64,000 nt of DNA, from contig NZ_JACTAB010000005.1 in the NCBI RefSeq assembly GCF_014486695.1, positions 62,001 to 126,000 on the forward strand, read 5' to 3'. Source of the DNA: Flavobacterium buctense (GTDB taxonomy: Bacteria; Bacteroidota; Bacteroidia; Flavobacteriales; Flavobacteriaceae). Below are positions 16,510 to 25,469 of this stretch, piece by piece. A model generated the notes under the pieces. It had not been told where the DNA came from. It did not search any database and worked only from the letters and a program-made list of their open reading frames with translations. The first letter of the stretch is position 1. Every line of letters starts with the position of its first letter. A program made the position numbers and the translations under genes.

Positions 16510-16540
16510 CAAATATAGAAGTGAAATTTAATTCTCCAAA
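16510..16540 (-). promoter_or_regulatory. Complete Bacteroidetes promoter of tRNA-Thr
   Basis: On the minus strand TTTG (16537-16540), a 19-base spacer and TATATTTG (16510-16517) match the -33/-7 consensus exactly. It lies 15 bases upstream of the tRNA 5' end. Confidence 0.7.
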
Positions 16541-16572
16541 ATATTTTGGCACTTTTTTATTGTTTTTTTAGA

Positions 16573-16839
16573 CTACAAAGCGTTGATTTTTTCAACCAAT
16601 TGATTTGCAACTTGTTCTAATTCGGTGTTGATTTGTTTGAAATGTGCTTTTTTATTTTCCACTTTCTTTGCATTCACTTTTGTAATTAAACCGTCAAAAG
16701 AAGCAATCGCCTCATCGATGATAGCGTTTGATTGCTCAGATGGTTTTCCCGAAGTTGTCATTTCGTAGATGTATACTGCTTCAATGATATCTCCTAAAAC
16801 AAAATTGATGTCTTTTTTTAAATTTTTAACACTTCCCAT
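16573..16839 (-). CDS. Small helical protein of unknown function
   Basis: This 88-residue protein is predicted fully helical, with a Lys-rich second half. It contains KDINFVLGDIIEAVYIYE near the N-terminus and a C-terminal amphipathic stretch (QINTELEQVANQLVEKI) that may form a coiled coil. It has no signal peptide and no recognised domain. The gene is supported by a complete promoter 27 bases upstream, coding-like composition and a sensible length. It sits alone between tRNA-Thr and manA. Confidence 0.65.
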   Translation of the reverse strand: MGSVKNLKKDINFVLGDIIEAVYIYEMTTSGKPSEQSNAIIDEAIASFDGLITKVNAKKVENKKAHFKQINTELEQVANQLVEKINAL

Positions 16840-16865
16840 TTTTCTTGTAAATTTTAAATTTGGCG

Positions 16866-16895
16866 CAAAATTACACTAATTCTTTAGAACACCAA
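16866..16895 (-). promoter_or_regulatory. Complete Bacteroidetes promoter of the 88-residue protein gene
   Basis: The minus strand has TTG (16893-16895), a 19-base spacer and TAATTTTG (16866-16873). It starts directly after the manA stop codon at 16896. Confidence 0.6.
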
Positions 16896-17858
16896 CTACG
16901 AAATATAAATTTCTAGTATGGAAGCTTTACCATTTAATTGAAAATCAGTCAAAAAAGCCGGAATTAAAACAGTATCGCCTTTTTGGTAAACGTAAGTTTC
17001 TCCGTCACAAATCAATTCAAAATGGTTGTCAACACACATGAACACAGTAAAGGAATCCTTGGTTTTCTGTATACTCATCTGTCCGTTTAAAGGAATAAAA
17101 TTAGTGGTAAAGTATTGACAATTTACTATTTCATTCGCGCTATTTTCTATTTTTGAATAGGTTCGTTGCGCTTCAACGGTATCGTAATTAATGGCTTCTA
17201 AAGCCAAATCGTTGTGCAATTCTCGTTTATTTCCATTCGCATCCACCCTATCAAAATCGTATACGCGATAAGTAATGTCTGAAGTTTGTTGGATTTCGGC
17301 GATAACATTTCCGGCTCCAATGGCGTGTATCGTTCCGGTTGCTAAAAAGAAAACATCACCATTTTGTACTTTTTTAGTGTCAAGTATATTCAGTAATGTT
17401 TTGTCTTTTAGATGTTGGGTATATTCTTCAGGTGAAGATTTCTTTTTGAAACCAACAATTAATTCGGCATCATTATCGGCTTGCATGACATACCACATCT
17501 CGGTTTTGCCAAATGAGTTGTGTCGTTTTTTAGCCAATTCATCATTCGGATGCAACTGAATCGATAAATCTTCGCGAGCGTCTAAATATTTGAAAAGCAA
17601 GGGAAACTGTTTGCCAAAAGCAACATATACTTTGGATCCCAATATTTCTTTCGGAAATTCATTAATTAATTCGTTTAAAGATTTTCCTTTAAAATCACCA
17701 TTAGAAACAATGCTAATATCATTTTCAATCGTAGAAATTTCCCAGCTTTCCCCGGTGATTTCAGAAATTATCGGTTTGTTTAAATAGGATTTTAACTTGG
17801 TTCCTCCCCAAATTCTTTCTTTTAAAATCGGCTCAAACAGTAAGGGATAAAATCGCAT
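16896..17858 (-). CDS. manA: Mannose-6-phosphate isomerase, class I
   Basis: This 320-residue zinc enzyme interconverts fructose-6-phosphate and mannose-6-phosphate, feeding GDP-mannose and glycan synthesis. The N-terminus is MRFYPLLFEPILKERIWGGT. Zinc-site residues are in LSIQLHPND and GKTEMWYV, and the active-site segment is TGTIHAIGAGNVIAEIQQ (near 170-190). A short C-terminal cupin follows. An upstream TTG (17876) lies 3 bases after bcp ends and would add six residues; ATG 17858 is preferred. It is the last gene of the run idi-PTPS-bcp-manA. Confidence 0.93.
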   Translation of the reverse strand: MRFYPLLFEPILKERIWGGTKLKSYLNKPIISEITGESWEISTIENDISIVSNGDFKGKSLNELINEFPKEILGSKVYVAFGKQFPLLFKYLDAREDLSIQLHPNDELAKKRHNSFGKTEMWYVMQADNDAELIVGFKKKSSPEEYTQHLKDKTLLNILDTKKVQNGDVFFLATGTIHAIGAGNVIAEIQQTSDITYRVYDFDRVDANGNKRELHNDLALEAINYDTVEAQRTYSKIENSANEIVNCQYFTTNFIPLNGQMSIQKTKDSFTVFMCVDNHFELICDGETYVYQKGDTVLIPAFLTDFQLNGKASILEIYIS

Positions 17859-17878
17859 CAAAGTAATTTTAGGCAAAC

Positions 17879-18331
17879 TTACATCCTTTTGAGAATTTCA
17901 AGTGCATTTTTGATGTGAATTTTACCGGACATGCTGTTAAAAACCAACTGAATTAGACCGTTTTTATCGACAACATATGTCACTCTTCCCGGAATCAAAC
18001 CTAATAAATCATTGGGAACACCAAATAATCTTCGCAGTTTTTTATCCGAATCCGATAACAAGATAAATGGTAAACGATATTGTTTAACAAACTTTTGATG
18101 GGATTTGACCGAGTCACTACTAACCCCAATTACCTCAGCACCTAGCGCTTTAAAATCTTCGTATTGGTCGCGAAAAGAACAGGCTTGCTCAGTACAAACT
18201 CGGGTATCATCTTTAGGATAAAAATAAATAACATGGGATTTTTTGCCAACAATGCTGTCGTTGTCAAACACATTACCATTGGTATCAATGGCTGAAAAAT
18301 GGGGGATTTTATCTCCGACTTGCAATGCCAT
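17879..18331 (-). CDS. bcp: Thiol peroxidase, Bcp/PrxQ type
   Basis: This 150-residue peroxiredoxin reduces H2O2 and organic hydroperoxides with thioredoxin as donor. The peroxidatic Cys lies in FYPKDDTRVCTEQACSF, with a second Cys five residues later as in PrxQ enzymes. The usual Pro-Gly before the first Cys is Arg-Val here, but the Thr three residues upstream and the downstream Arg (FRD) are kept. Its ATG overlaps the upstream stop by one base (TAATG), so it is translationally coupled to the PTPS-like gene. Confidence 0.92.
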   Translation of the reverse strand: MALQVGDKIPHFSAIDTNGNVFDNDSIVGKKSHVIYFYPKDDTRVCTEQACSFRDQYEDFKALGAEVIGVSSDSVKSHQKFVKQYRLPFILLSDSDKKLRRLFGVPNDLLGLIPGRVTYVVDKNGLIQLVFNSMSGKIHIKNALEILKRM

Positions 18332-18741
18332 TATTCGCCTTTGTAGGTTACAAAGTTTCTTGGTGTTTCGTATAAAACGACTTCTAAATCCTTGTTGGCG
18401 TCAATATATTTTCTAAGCTTGTTCCAAATGACTACCGCTATATTTTCGGCAGTTGGATTTAAATCCGCGAACTCAGTTACATCAAGGTTTAAATTTTTAT
18501 GGTCAAAAGCATTTTCGATATGTGCTTTGATTAAATCCGACAAAATCTTGACATCAATTACAAAACCGGTTTCTTGGTCAATTTCACCCGTAACCGAAAC
18601 GATTAACTCGTAATTGTGTCCGTGAAAATTTGGATTGTTGCATTTCCCAAAAACCGAATCGTTTTTTTCCATCGACCAATCCTTGCGATACAATCGGTGT
18701 GCGGCATTGAAATGGGCTTTTCTGGATACGGTAACTTTCAT
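18331..18741 (-). CDS. 6-pyruvoyl-tetrahydropterin synthase / 6-carboxytetrahydropterin synthase family
   Basis: This 136-residue zinc enzyme of COG0720 has zinc ligands in AHFNAAHRL and HGHNY, a catalytic Cys in FGKCNNPN, a downstream FDHKNLN and the substrate-anchoring Glu in LYETPRN. The spacing is C-x5-HGH, as in animal PTPS. Canonical QueD has C-x3-HGH. Members make 6-pyruvoyl-tetrahydropterin or, in queuosine synthesis, 6-carboxytetrahydropterin, both from dihydroneopterin triphosphate. No other queuosine or folate gene is nearby, so the choice stays open. Confidence 0.88.
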   Translation of the reverse strand: MKVTVSRKAHFNAAHRLYRKDWSMEKNDSVFGKCNNPNFHGHNYELIVSVTGEIDQETGFVIDVKILSDLIKAHIENAFDHKNLNLDVTEFADLNPTAENIAVVIWNKLRKYIDANKDLEVVLYETPRNFVTYKGE

Positions 18742-18772
18742 TGGGTTATGAGTTGTATGTTATTGTTGTGAA

Positions 18773-19300
18773 TTAAAGTTTGTGATCTTCTAGATAATGG
18801 TAAAATTCATCAAAGATAATTTTAAACCAAACGGTGTAAATATCAGGATTTTGAATCATGTCTTGGCGAACGGCTTCGATACACATCCATTTCCAACTTT
18901 CGACTTCTTCCGGATTAATTTGAGGTTCGTCATTATAATAACCAATCATCACATGATCGAGTTCATGCTCAGTCAAACCATTGTCGAATGGCGCTTTATA
19001 GATAAAATGAAACAGCTCTTTCAACTCGGTTTTAAAGCCCATTTCTTCATACAGACGGCGACTTCCGGCTTGGATATTGGTTTCGCCTTCGCGTTGGTGA
19101 CTACAACAAGTATTCGTCCACAACAAAGGCGAATGGTATTTGTGGTGCGCACGTTGTTGCAACATGATTTCGTTATTGCTGTTCAACACAAAAACCGAAA
19201 AAGCACGGTGCAAAACCGCTTTCTCGTGTGCTTCCAATTTATTCATTAACCCGATTGGTTCATCTTGTTCGTTGACCAAGATTACTTTTTCTTCGACCAT
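18773..19300 (-). CDS. idi: Isopentenyl-diphosphate delta-isomerase, type 1
   Basis: This 175-residue Nudix-fold enzyme interconverts IPP and DMAPP for isoprenoid synthesis. It shows the catalytic Cys in WTNTCCSHQREGE, the Nudix-like helix SRRLYEEMGF, and ELDHVMIGYYND with the catalytic Glu region. Length and order are normal. The downstream PTPS-like gene starts 31 bases away, and this gene is probably the head of the run to manA. A -7 box lies 17 bases upstream. Confidence 0.94.
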   Translation of the reverse strand: MVEEKVILVNEQDEPIGLMNKLEAHEKAVLHRAFSVFVLNSNNEIMLQQRAHHKYHSPLLWTNTCCSHQREGETNIQAGSRRLYEEMGFKTELKELFHFIYKAPFDNGLTEHELDHVMIGYYNDEPQINPEEVESWKWMCIEAVRQDMIQNPDIYTVWFKIIFDEFYHYLEDHKL

Positions 19301-19317
19301 AGCTTTTATTAATCGTT

Positions 19318-19325
19318 CAAAAATA
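19318..19325 (-). promoter_or_regulatory. -7 promoter box of idi
   Basis: The minus strand reads TATTTTTG, an exact TAnnTTTG match, 17 bases before the idi ATG. No -33 TTG is at the standard distance. Confidence 0.4.
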
Positions 19326-19431
19326 CGAAAAAATATCAGCGTCCCTAATTATGCTGATAGAACAACCGTTAAACTTTCCTTAAATCGCTGTAATTTGTAA
19401 TCTATCAGACATTTCAACTCGTATTTAGCTG

Positions 19432-19439
19432 TAAATTTG
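19432..19439 (+). promoter_or_regulatory. -7 promoter box of the msrB-msrA gene
   Basis: TAAATTTG matches TAnnTTTG, 22 bases before the ATG at 19462. No -33 TTG is at the usual distance. Confidence 0.4.
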
Positions 19440-19461
19440 TGTCTGATTTAAAACGATTGCT

Positions 19462-20559
19462 ATGCTAAAATCCATTTTTAACTTCTTAATTTTATCCCCG
19501 TTGTTTATGTTCACCGCTTGTGGGCAAAACAATAAAACAACAACAAAAACCACTGCTATGGAAAACGTCATTTCAAAACCTGAAAACCCTTATTATTCTA
19601 ATACCGATACTTCTAAATTGGTTTTAACCGATGAGCAATGGAAAAAAGTATTACCACCTGATTTGTATGCAGTAGCACGTCAAGCGGATACTGAAAGAGC
19701 CTTCACTGGAACGCTATGGAAAAGCGAAACCAAAGGCACTTATTATTGCGCGGCTTGTGGGTTGAAACTATTCAAATCCGACCAAAAATTTGTAAGCAGT
19801 TGCGGTTGGCCGAGCTTTTTTGAACAAGACAACAAAAACAGTATCACTTTTAAAGACGACAATTCTTATGGCATGCGCCGTGTTGAAGCTCTTTGCGGAA
19901 GATGTGACAGTCACTTAGGCCATTTGTTTGATGATGGTCCGGAACCGACAGGTAAAAGATATTGCATGAATGCCGTTTCTTTGGATTTTGTACCTGATGG
20001 AACGGTGGCTCAAAACAAAGGCAATATGGAAACCATTACCATCGGTGGCGGCTGTTATTGGTGTGTGGAAGCGGTTTATGAAAACTTAACCGGCGTAGAA
20101 AAAGTTGTATCAGGTTTCGCAGGCGGAAAAGTCGAAAATCCAAGTTATGAGGAAGTTTGTAGCGGAACAACCGGCGCGGCTGAAGTCGTAGAGATTACTT
20201 ATGATAAGACCAAAACCAATTTGGATGAAATCTTTCAAGTATTCTTTACAGTTCATGATCCTACCACTTTAAATCGCCAAGGTGCTGATGTGGGAACGCA
20301 ATACCGTTCGGTGATTTTTTATAAAAACGAAGAGCAAAAGAAAGCTGCGGAAAGCATTATAGCCGAATTGAACAAAGAAGTTTTCAATAATAAAATAGTA
20401 ACGACTTTGGAGCCTTTTAAAGCGTTTTACAAAGCCAAAGACTATCACCAAAACTATTATGAAAACAACAAAAACCAACCGTATTGCCAAATGGTAATCC
20501 AACCCAAATTGGAGAAATTTGAAAAGGTTTTTAAAGACAGATTGAAAAAGAAAAACTAA
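19462..20559 (+). CDS. msrBA: Exported bifunctional methionine sulfoxide reductase MsrB-MsrA lipoprotein
   Basis: This 365-residue fusion repairs oxidised methionine in proteins. A lipoprotein signal ends at FTAC (Cys20), so it acts in the envelope. The MsrB domain (~45-180) has two zinc CxxC pairs (CAAC, CGRC) and catalytic Cys168 in RYCMNAV. The MsrA domain (~190-350) has GGCYWC with catalytic Cys198 and the end motif HQNYYENN. MsrA usually has GCFWC; Tyr replaces Phe here. Both stereoisomers of Met-O can be handled by one protein. The reductant (a thioredoxin-like envelope protein) is not visible nearby. Confidence 0.93.
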   Translation: MLKSIFNFLILSPLFMFTACGQNNKTTTKTTAMENVISKPENPYYSNTDTSKLVLTDEQWKKVLPPDLYAVARQADTERAFTGTLWKSETKGTYYCAACGLKLFKSDQKFVSSCGWPSFFEQDNKNSITFKDDNSYGMRRVEALCGRCDSHLGHLFDDGPEPTGKRYCMNAVSLDFVPDGTVAQNKGNMETITIGGGCYWCVEAVYENLTGVEKVVSGFAGGKVENPSYEEVCSGTTGAAEVVEITYDKTKTNLDEIFQVFFTVHDPTTLNRQGADVGTQYRSVIFYKNEEQKKAAESIIAELNKEVFNNKIVTTLEPFKAFYKAKDYHQNYYENNKNQPYCQMVIQPKLEKFEKVFKDRLKKKN

Positions 20560-20562
20560 TAA

Positions 20563-20590
20563 AAGCCCTGATTTCTCAGGGCTTTTTTTT
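20563..20590. terminator. Bidirectional terminator between msrBA and gapN
   Basis: GCCCTGA (20565-20571), a 4-base loop and TCAGGGC (20576-20582) are followed by eight T on the plus strand and preceded by AAAA for the minus strand. The gapN stop codon touches its T run. Confidence 0.9.
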
Positions 20591-22169
20591 ATAAAATATA
20601 ATCGGTATTGATAAAATTCGATTCCTTACTGTTGAGCAATTCCTGCAAAATCGCGTTGTTATAAGCATTGTCTTTTGAGGCTACGAAAGTTCTAATAGAG
20701 AACGAACGCAAAGCATCATGTATACTTAAAGTTCCAACCGCTGAATCTTTTCTTCCGGTAAACGGATACACATCCGGTCCGCGTTGGCACGAACTATTCA
20801 AATTTACGCGACAAACCAAATTCACCAACGTATCAATCAGCGGCGCTATGGTTTTGATGTCTTGGCCAAACAAACTCACTTGTTGTCCGTAATTCGATTC
20901 CGCCATATCGTTTAAAGGTTCTTGAATGTCCTTGAAAGTTAAGATTGGAATTACAGGCCCAAATTGCTCTTCGTGATACACCCGCATTTCTTTATTAATC
21001 GGAAACAAAACAGCCGGAAATATGTAGTTCTCGGTTCTTTCGCCACCTTTTTGGTTGATAACTCTGGCACCTTTGTCTTGGGCATCATCGATTAATTCCT
21101 GAATATAATTCGGTTTCTCTTTTTCCGGAAGCGGCGTTAAAGAAACGCCTTTCTCCCATGGATTTCCGAAAGGCAATGCATCTACTTTCTCCGCAAATCT
21201 TCGGTTGAATTCGGCTGCGATGGATTCGTGCACGTACAAAATCTTCAATGCGGTACAACGTTGGCCGTTAAAAGACAGCGTTCCCATAATACATTCTTGG
21301 ATTGCCAAATCTAAATCGGCATCCGGTAAAATAATCGCCGGGTTTTTGGCTTCCAAACCTAAAATCAAACGCAAACGGTTTTTATTCGGATGCAAATCTT
21401 GTAACGCAATCGCCGATTTACTATTGCCAATAAGTGCCAAAATATCGACTTTTCCTGATTTCATAATTGGTGAAGCGACATCTCTGCCTCGACCGTAAAT
21501 GATATTAATTACACCTTTAGGAAAACTAGTTTGGAACGCAGTTAACAAAGGAGAAATTAGTAAAACACCATGCTTAGCCGGTTTAAAAATCACAGTATTA
21601 CCCATAATAATCGCGGGAATCAACAACGAAAAAGTTTCATTGAGCGGATAATTATACGGTCCCAAACAAAGTACCACGCCAAGCGGTCCGCGACGAACCA
21701 TCGCATTTACACCTTGGCTTTTGGTAAAACGCGCATTATTTCGGTCTAGTTCTTTATAATCTTCAATCGTGTCGTAAATATATTCTACAGTTCTATCAAA
21801 CTCTTTTTCAGAATCGGGTAATGATTTTCCGATTTCCCACATTAAATATTTTACGACTTCGCTGCGCGTGGCTTTCATTTGGGTTACAAAATTCTCCATG
21901 CATTTGATGCGATCGATAACTTTCATCGTGGGCCACAACCCTTGTCCGTTATTATAAGCCGCAACCGCTGCATTAACAACTTCGTTGCCTTCGGCTTCTC
22001 CCATCGCAGGAATAGAACCTAAAACCGTTGGCGCATAATGATCGGTGGAAGATATCGTAGAGAAAACCGGCGTGGTTTCGCCTGTCCATTTTTTCAGTTC
22101 ACCGTTGACTAAATAAGTATCCTGATTTAATAAAGACGTGATTTGAAATTCACTTGGAATAGTATTCAT
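20589..22169 (-). CDS. gapN: NADP-dependent glyceraldehyde-3-phosphate dehydrogenase (non-phosphorylating), ALDH family
   Basis: This 526-residue aldehyde dehydrogenase has [18 protein letters not shown] with the catalytic Asn, a cofactor region ALIGNSKSA, catalytic Glu in [16 protein letters not shown] and catalytic Cys in [10 protein letters not shown]. Residues and length fit the GapN branch, which oxidises glyceraldehyde-3-phosphate to 3-phosphoglycerate and yields NADPH. The substrate is inferred from overall similarity, since other ALDHs share these motifs. It is transcribed alone and convergent to msrBA, sharing its terminator. The ATG at 22169 fits. Confidence 0.8.
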   Translation of the reverse strand: MNTIPSEFQITSLLNQDTYLVNGELKKWTGETTPVFSTISSTDHYAPTVLGSIPAMGEAEGNEVVNAAVAAYNNGQGLWPTMKVIDRIKCMENFVTQMKATRSEVVKYLMWEIGKSLPDSEKEFDRTVEYIYDTIEDYKELDRNNARFTKSQGVNAMVRRGPLGVVLCLGPYNYPLNETFSLLIPAIIMGNTVIFKPAKHGVLLISPLLTAFQTSFPKGVINIIYGRGRDVASPIMKSGKVDILALIGNSKSAIALQDLHPNKNRLRLILGLEAKNPAIILPDADLDLAIQECIMGTLSFNGQRCTALKILYVHESIAAEFNRRFAEKVDALPFGNPWEKGVSLTPLPEKEKPNYIQELIDDAQDKGARVINQKGGERTENYIFPAVLFPINKEMRVYHEEQFGPVIPILTFKDIQEPLNDMAESNYGQQVSLFGQDIKTIAPLIDTLVNLVCRVNLNSSCQRGPDVYPFTGRKDSAVGTLSIHDALRSFSIRTFVASKDNAYNNAILQELLNSKESNFINTDYIL

Positions 22170-22263
22170 AAAAAATGATTTTTTATAAAATTACTATTTT
22201 GAATAAAACATCCGACATCGATTAGCGGAAAGAAATTAACTAAATCGTTGTAACTGAAAACTT

Positions 22264-24558
22264 TTAGAAATTCACTCTGAAAAACACATTGGGCATAATG
22301 CCTAAAGAGTAAAATTCCTGTATTGAATAGCGTGGTGTAGCAAAATCGTTTACATTGGTATAATTGCGTTCCAATTCTTTACTAATTAAAGCATTTCGGT
22401 TGTAGAGGTTGTAAAGGGATGCACCAATTTTGAAAGTATGCCCTTTTGTGCTTTGGAACTGATAACTGCCCGATATGTCTAAACGATGGTAATTAGGTAA
22501 TCTTTTGGAGTTATAAGAAGTGATTTCTCCAGAATCATTAATGGTGCTGAATGGTTTTCCGCTGTGCCAAAACCAACCGGCGGTAAACAAAAATCGGTTC
22601 CATTTTTTATTGAAAGCCAAATTAAAACTGTGCTTAATATCGGCATTGGATGCAAAATAATGGCCTTCATTCAAAGTCGAAAACCGGCTTTGAGAATCCT
22701 GATAAGTATAAGTCAGCCAGGCACGCCAAGTGGGCGCACTTTTTTGCAACAACACATCAACACCTTTAGTAAAGCCATTTCCTTGTTGGATCTCATTGTC
22801 ATTTTGACCTAAAAAACCTAAAGTAAATGAAGTGATTCCGGTAATGTTTTTATAATAGGCATCAACATCCAATAACCAATTATGCTTTTTAAATGTAAAT
22901 CCGGAAGTAAATTGATTGGCTTTTTGAATCGGATATTCGTTGTTGTCAGAAAGTACCCAAACATAGTTTTCTAAACTCAAATCATTGGTGGCATTTTCAC
23001 GAACCTGACTTAAAATTTGGCTACGGCGTTCGTATGAAGCTTGCCAAATGAAAAATTCGGAAATTGTTTTTTGAAGCAACAATCGAGGTTCAAAACTAGA
23101 AGCCTTCATTTGGCTGAAAAAACTATAACGCAAACCGGGTTGTAAATTCCAGCTACCGAAATTTTGTTTAAAATGCATATAGCCAACATGAGTGACATTA
23201 TACAATTGCTTCAAACTCAATACGACGCCAATGTCCTGATTAAAACTATTGAACAAATGCGAGATATCGTTTCCAAAGATTTGATAGCCAAAATCTAAAT
23301 GGGATTGTTGATTAATTTGGTAGCCAAAATTCAATTCAGCACCAGAATCCACCACTCGATTTAATTTTTTAAACGCTTCGAATTTATCCGAGTCATAATC
23401 TTGTTTTTTGAGGTAATCGAAACTGTAAAGCGAGTAAAAAATTAAAGTTTTCTGAGTGAATCTTGGGCTGTATTTTTGCATCCAATTCAAACTAAAACCA
23501 TAATTTTCGATGTTCATTTTTTGGTTACTAATGCTATCGGTTTCAATTACATTTTGGTAATCTAAATCGTTTTTGATTACTAAGCCTGAAAGTGAAATAT
23601 CGGTTTTTTGATTGGGTTTAAAATTTAATTTGGCCGAATAATCATGGAACTTGAATTGATTGTTGTTGTCAAAATCTTCAAAGTTGGTGTTTTGAAAAAC
23701 TTTAGTTTCTAATTGATTGAACGTTGGCGTTTGCAACCATTCCGTATAAGATTTTCTGCCCGAAAGTTGTAAACCTAGTTTATTTTTGACTAACGGTGTT
23801 TGGAGATAAACGTCGGCATTCAAAGCATTAATTCCGGCGTTGATTTTGGTTTTATCCGAAATTTTATCCGTCGATTTGATGTCGATTATGCCGGAAACTC
23901 TTTCGCCAAACTTTGGATTGATGGCTTTGTTGTAATAATTCACCGTTTGCTCCACATTCGGATTAATACTCGAAATCATGCCGAATAAATGTCCGGGATG
24001 ATACAACCGAATCCCATCCATAAGAATCAAATTTTGATCAGCCGTTCCGCCGCGAATGTACAAACCGGTGGCAGTTTCATTCGGACTTTTAACTCCCGGT
24101 AATTGTTGTAGAGATTGCAAAATATCGGCATCGGTAATTCCGGGAAGCGTTTGTACTTTTTGGGGTGAAATGATATAAAGTTGGTTGGTTTTCTGAATGC
24201 CTTTTGCCAAAAACTCTTCGACTATGACTTCTTCCAAATGAGTAATTTTCTCTGAATTACCATTGGCTTCTGCTTGGTTTATCGAATAAAATCGGTCGTT
24301 GATTTGGATGACTTTTAACGTCGATTGCTTTTCGATTTCGGTATTAATTTCGGCCAAAGTATAAAGTTTTTTCGGTACTGAAATTCGCTTTGAAGCCACT
24401 AATGAATCGACATAGGAATATTTAACGTCAAAAGCTTTCTCAATATCGGAAAGCACTTTGGTGAGTTGGGCATTGGTATAAATAAAGGACTCCTTTTTTT
24501 GTGACCAAGAAAGTGAAATCCAGCACAAAAAGAAACCCAACAAAACTATTTTTTTCAT
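22264..24558 (-). CDS. FecA-type TonB-dependent outer membrane receptor with N-terminal signalling domain
   Basis: This 764-residue receptor has a signal peptide (MKKIVLLGFFLCWISLSWSQ) and an STN-like signalling domain at ~22-95 (FIYTNAQLTKVLSDIEKAF). The plug at ~110-235 has LQQLPGVKSPNETATGLYIRGG and ILMDGIRLYHPGHLFG. The C-terminal 22-strand barrel ends NVFFRVNF. The start is ATG 24558, whose ATG overlaps the FecR stop in ATGA; an ORF extension to 24618 lies within fecR. In FecA-type systems the STN domain contacts FecR when ligand binds, releasing the sigma factor. The ligand is unknown; no iron-specific residues are obvious. Confidence 0.9.
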   Translation of the reverse strand: MKKIVLLGFFLCWISLSWSQKKESFIYTNAQLTKVLSDIEKAFDVKYSYVDSLVASKRISVPKKLYTLAEINTEIEKQSTLKVIQINDRFYSINQAEANGNSEKITHLEEVIVEEFLAKGIQKTNQLYIISPQKVQTLPGITDADILQSLQQLPGVKSPNETATGLYIRGGTADQNLILMDGIRLYHPGHLFGMISSINPNVEQTVNYYNKAINPKFGERVSGIIDIKSTDKISDKTKINAGINALNADVYLQTPLVKNKLGLQLSGRKSYTEWLQTPTFNQLETKVFQNTNFEDFDNNNQFKFHDYSAKLNFKPNQKTDISLSGLVIKNDLDYQNVIETDSISNQKMNIENYGFSLNWMQKYSPRFTQKTLIFYSLYSFDYLKKQDYDSDKFEAFKKLNRVVDSGAELNFGYQINQQSHLDFGYQIFGNDISHLFNSFNQDIGVVLSLKQLYNVTHVGYMHFKQNFGSWNLQPGLRYSFFSQMKASSFEPRLLLQKTISEFFIWQASYERRSQILSQVRENATNDLSLENYVWVLSDNNEYPIQKANQFTSGFTFKKHNWLLDVDAYYKNITGITSFTLGFLGQNDNEIQQGNGFTKGVDVLLQKSAPTWRAWLTYTYQDSQSRFSTLNEGHYFASNADIKHSFNLAFNKKWNRFLFTAGWFWHSGKPFSTINDSGEITSYNSKRLPNYHRLDISGSYQFQSTKGHTFKIGASLYNLYNRNALISKELERNYTNVNDFATPRYSIQEFYSLGIMPNVFFRVNF

Positions 24559-25457
24559 TCCGAAATGATCATTTTTCCTGTTTGGTCTTTGCCGAATTTT
24601 AAATGCAACGGTAAGCAAATCGTTTGCAACGCCACGGTTGGCTCATTATGGGTAAAGGTTCCTGTAAACTTTACGTTTTCTATGGTTTTCGGATAGTCAA
24701 CAGGCATGTTGTATTGTTTCTTAAATTGTTCAATCACATAACGCATCGGCACATTTTTAAAAGATGATTCTCCGGAAATCCAGGTGGGTTTATCCGAAGA
24801 TTCATCAGCCCAATTTTCTGAAGTACCTTTGTAAAAACGCACACTTTCACCATGGGTTAAAATGGTTGATTTGTCTTTTTGGGTGACTTGAACTTTGCCT
24901 TCATAGCATTTTACTTCAAAGAAATCCTGAAAAGCAATGACATTGAATTTAGTTCCCAAAACACGAATATCACCTAGTGAAGTTTCTACTGTAAACGGAC
25001 TTCCTTTTTCGACTTCAAAAAAGGCTTCTCCATCGAGTTGCAAGGTTCTTTTGTATTGGAAAGTATTAGCATAACTCAACTTGGATTTGGCATTCAAAGA
25101 CACTTTGGAATTATCGGTTAAGGTAATCATTTGAGTATTTCCGAAACCGGTTACTATTTCATTTTTAGCCATAAAAAAATGGTACACGCCAAACAAAATC
25201 AGCAAACTTGCAGCAATAGAAACAAAACGCCAAAACGGAATCACTTTTGATTTTGTTTGTTTTTTATCGGCTAACTTTTGCTTTATGGCACTAAAGTTTT
25301 GTTCCAAATCGGGATTGCTGATTTCAAAACTGTCAAGAGTAACTTTAATGTTTTGGTAGGCCAAAAAATCCTCCTCAGAAACCAATTGTTTTAATTGTTC
25401 ATCGGTAATTTTATGAGCTAACCAATCGGATAAATATGTTTCGTTTGTCTTTTCCAT
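24555..25457 (-). CDS. FecR-family anti-sigma factor
   Basis: This 300-residue single-pass inner membrane protein has an N-terminal cytoplasmic sigma-binding region and a helix at ~82-102 (FWRFVSIAASLLILFGVYHF). The periplasmic FecR domain has TLTDNSKVSLNAKSKLSY and LDGEAFFEVEKGSPFTVET. A C-terminal DUF4974-type STN-like domain (MRYVIEQFKKQYNMPVDYP) follows. It should hold the upstream ECF sigma factor inactive until the receptor signals. It starts 12 bases after the sigma gene and overlaps the receptor start by 4 bases. Confidence 0.92.
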   Translation of the reverse strand: MEKTNETYLSDWLAHKITDEQLKQLVSEEDFLAYQNIKVTLDSFEISNPDLEQNFSAIKQKLADKKQTKSKVIPFWRFVSIAASLLILFGVYHFFMAKNEIVTGFGNTQMITLTDNSKVSLNAKSKLSYANTFQYKRTLQLDGEAFFEVEKGSPFTVETSLGDIRVLGTKFNVIAFQDFFEVKCYEGKVQVTQKDKSTILTHGESVRFYKGTSENWADESSDKPTWISGESSFKNVPMRYVIEQFKKQYNMPVDYPKTIENVKFTGTFTHNEPTVALQTICLPLHLKFGKDQTGKMIISE

Positions 25458-25469
25458 ATCATTATTCTT

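Noticed and set aside
17859..17876. TTG start of manA adding six residues.
   Set aside because: ManA proteins normally begin at the MRFYPLLFEP position, and the TTG is only 3 bases past bcp.
18797..19249. 150-residue plus-strand ORF opposite idi.
   Set aside because: It is fully antisense to a gene with intact catalytic motifs and has no independent support.
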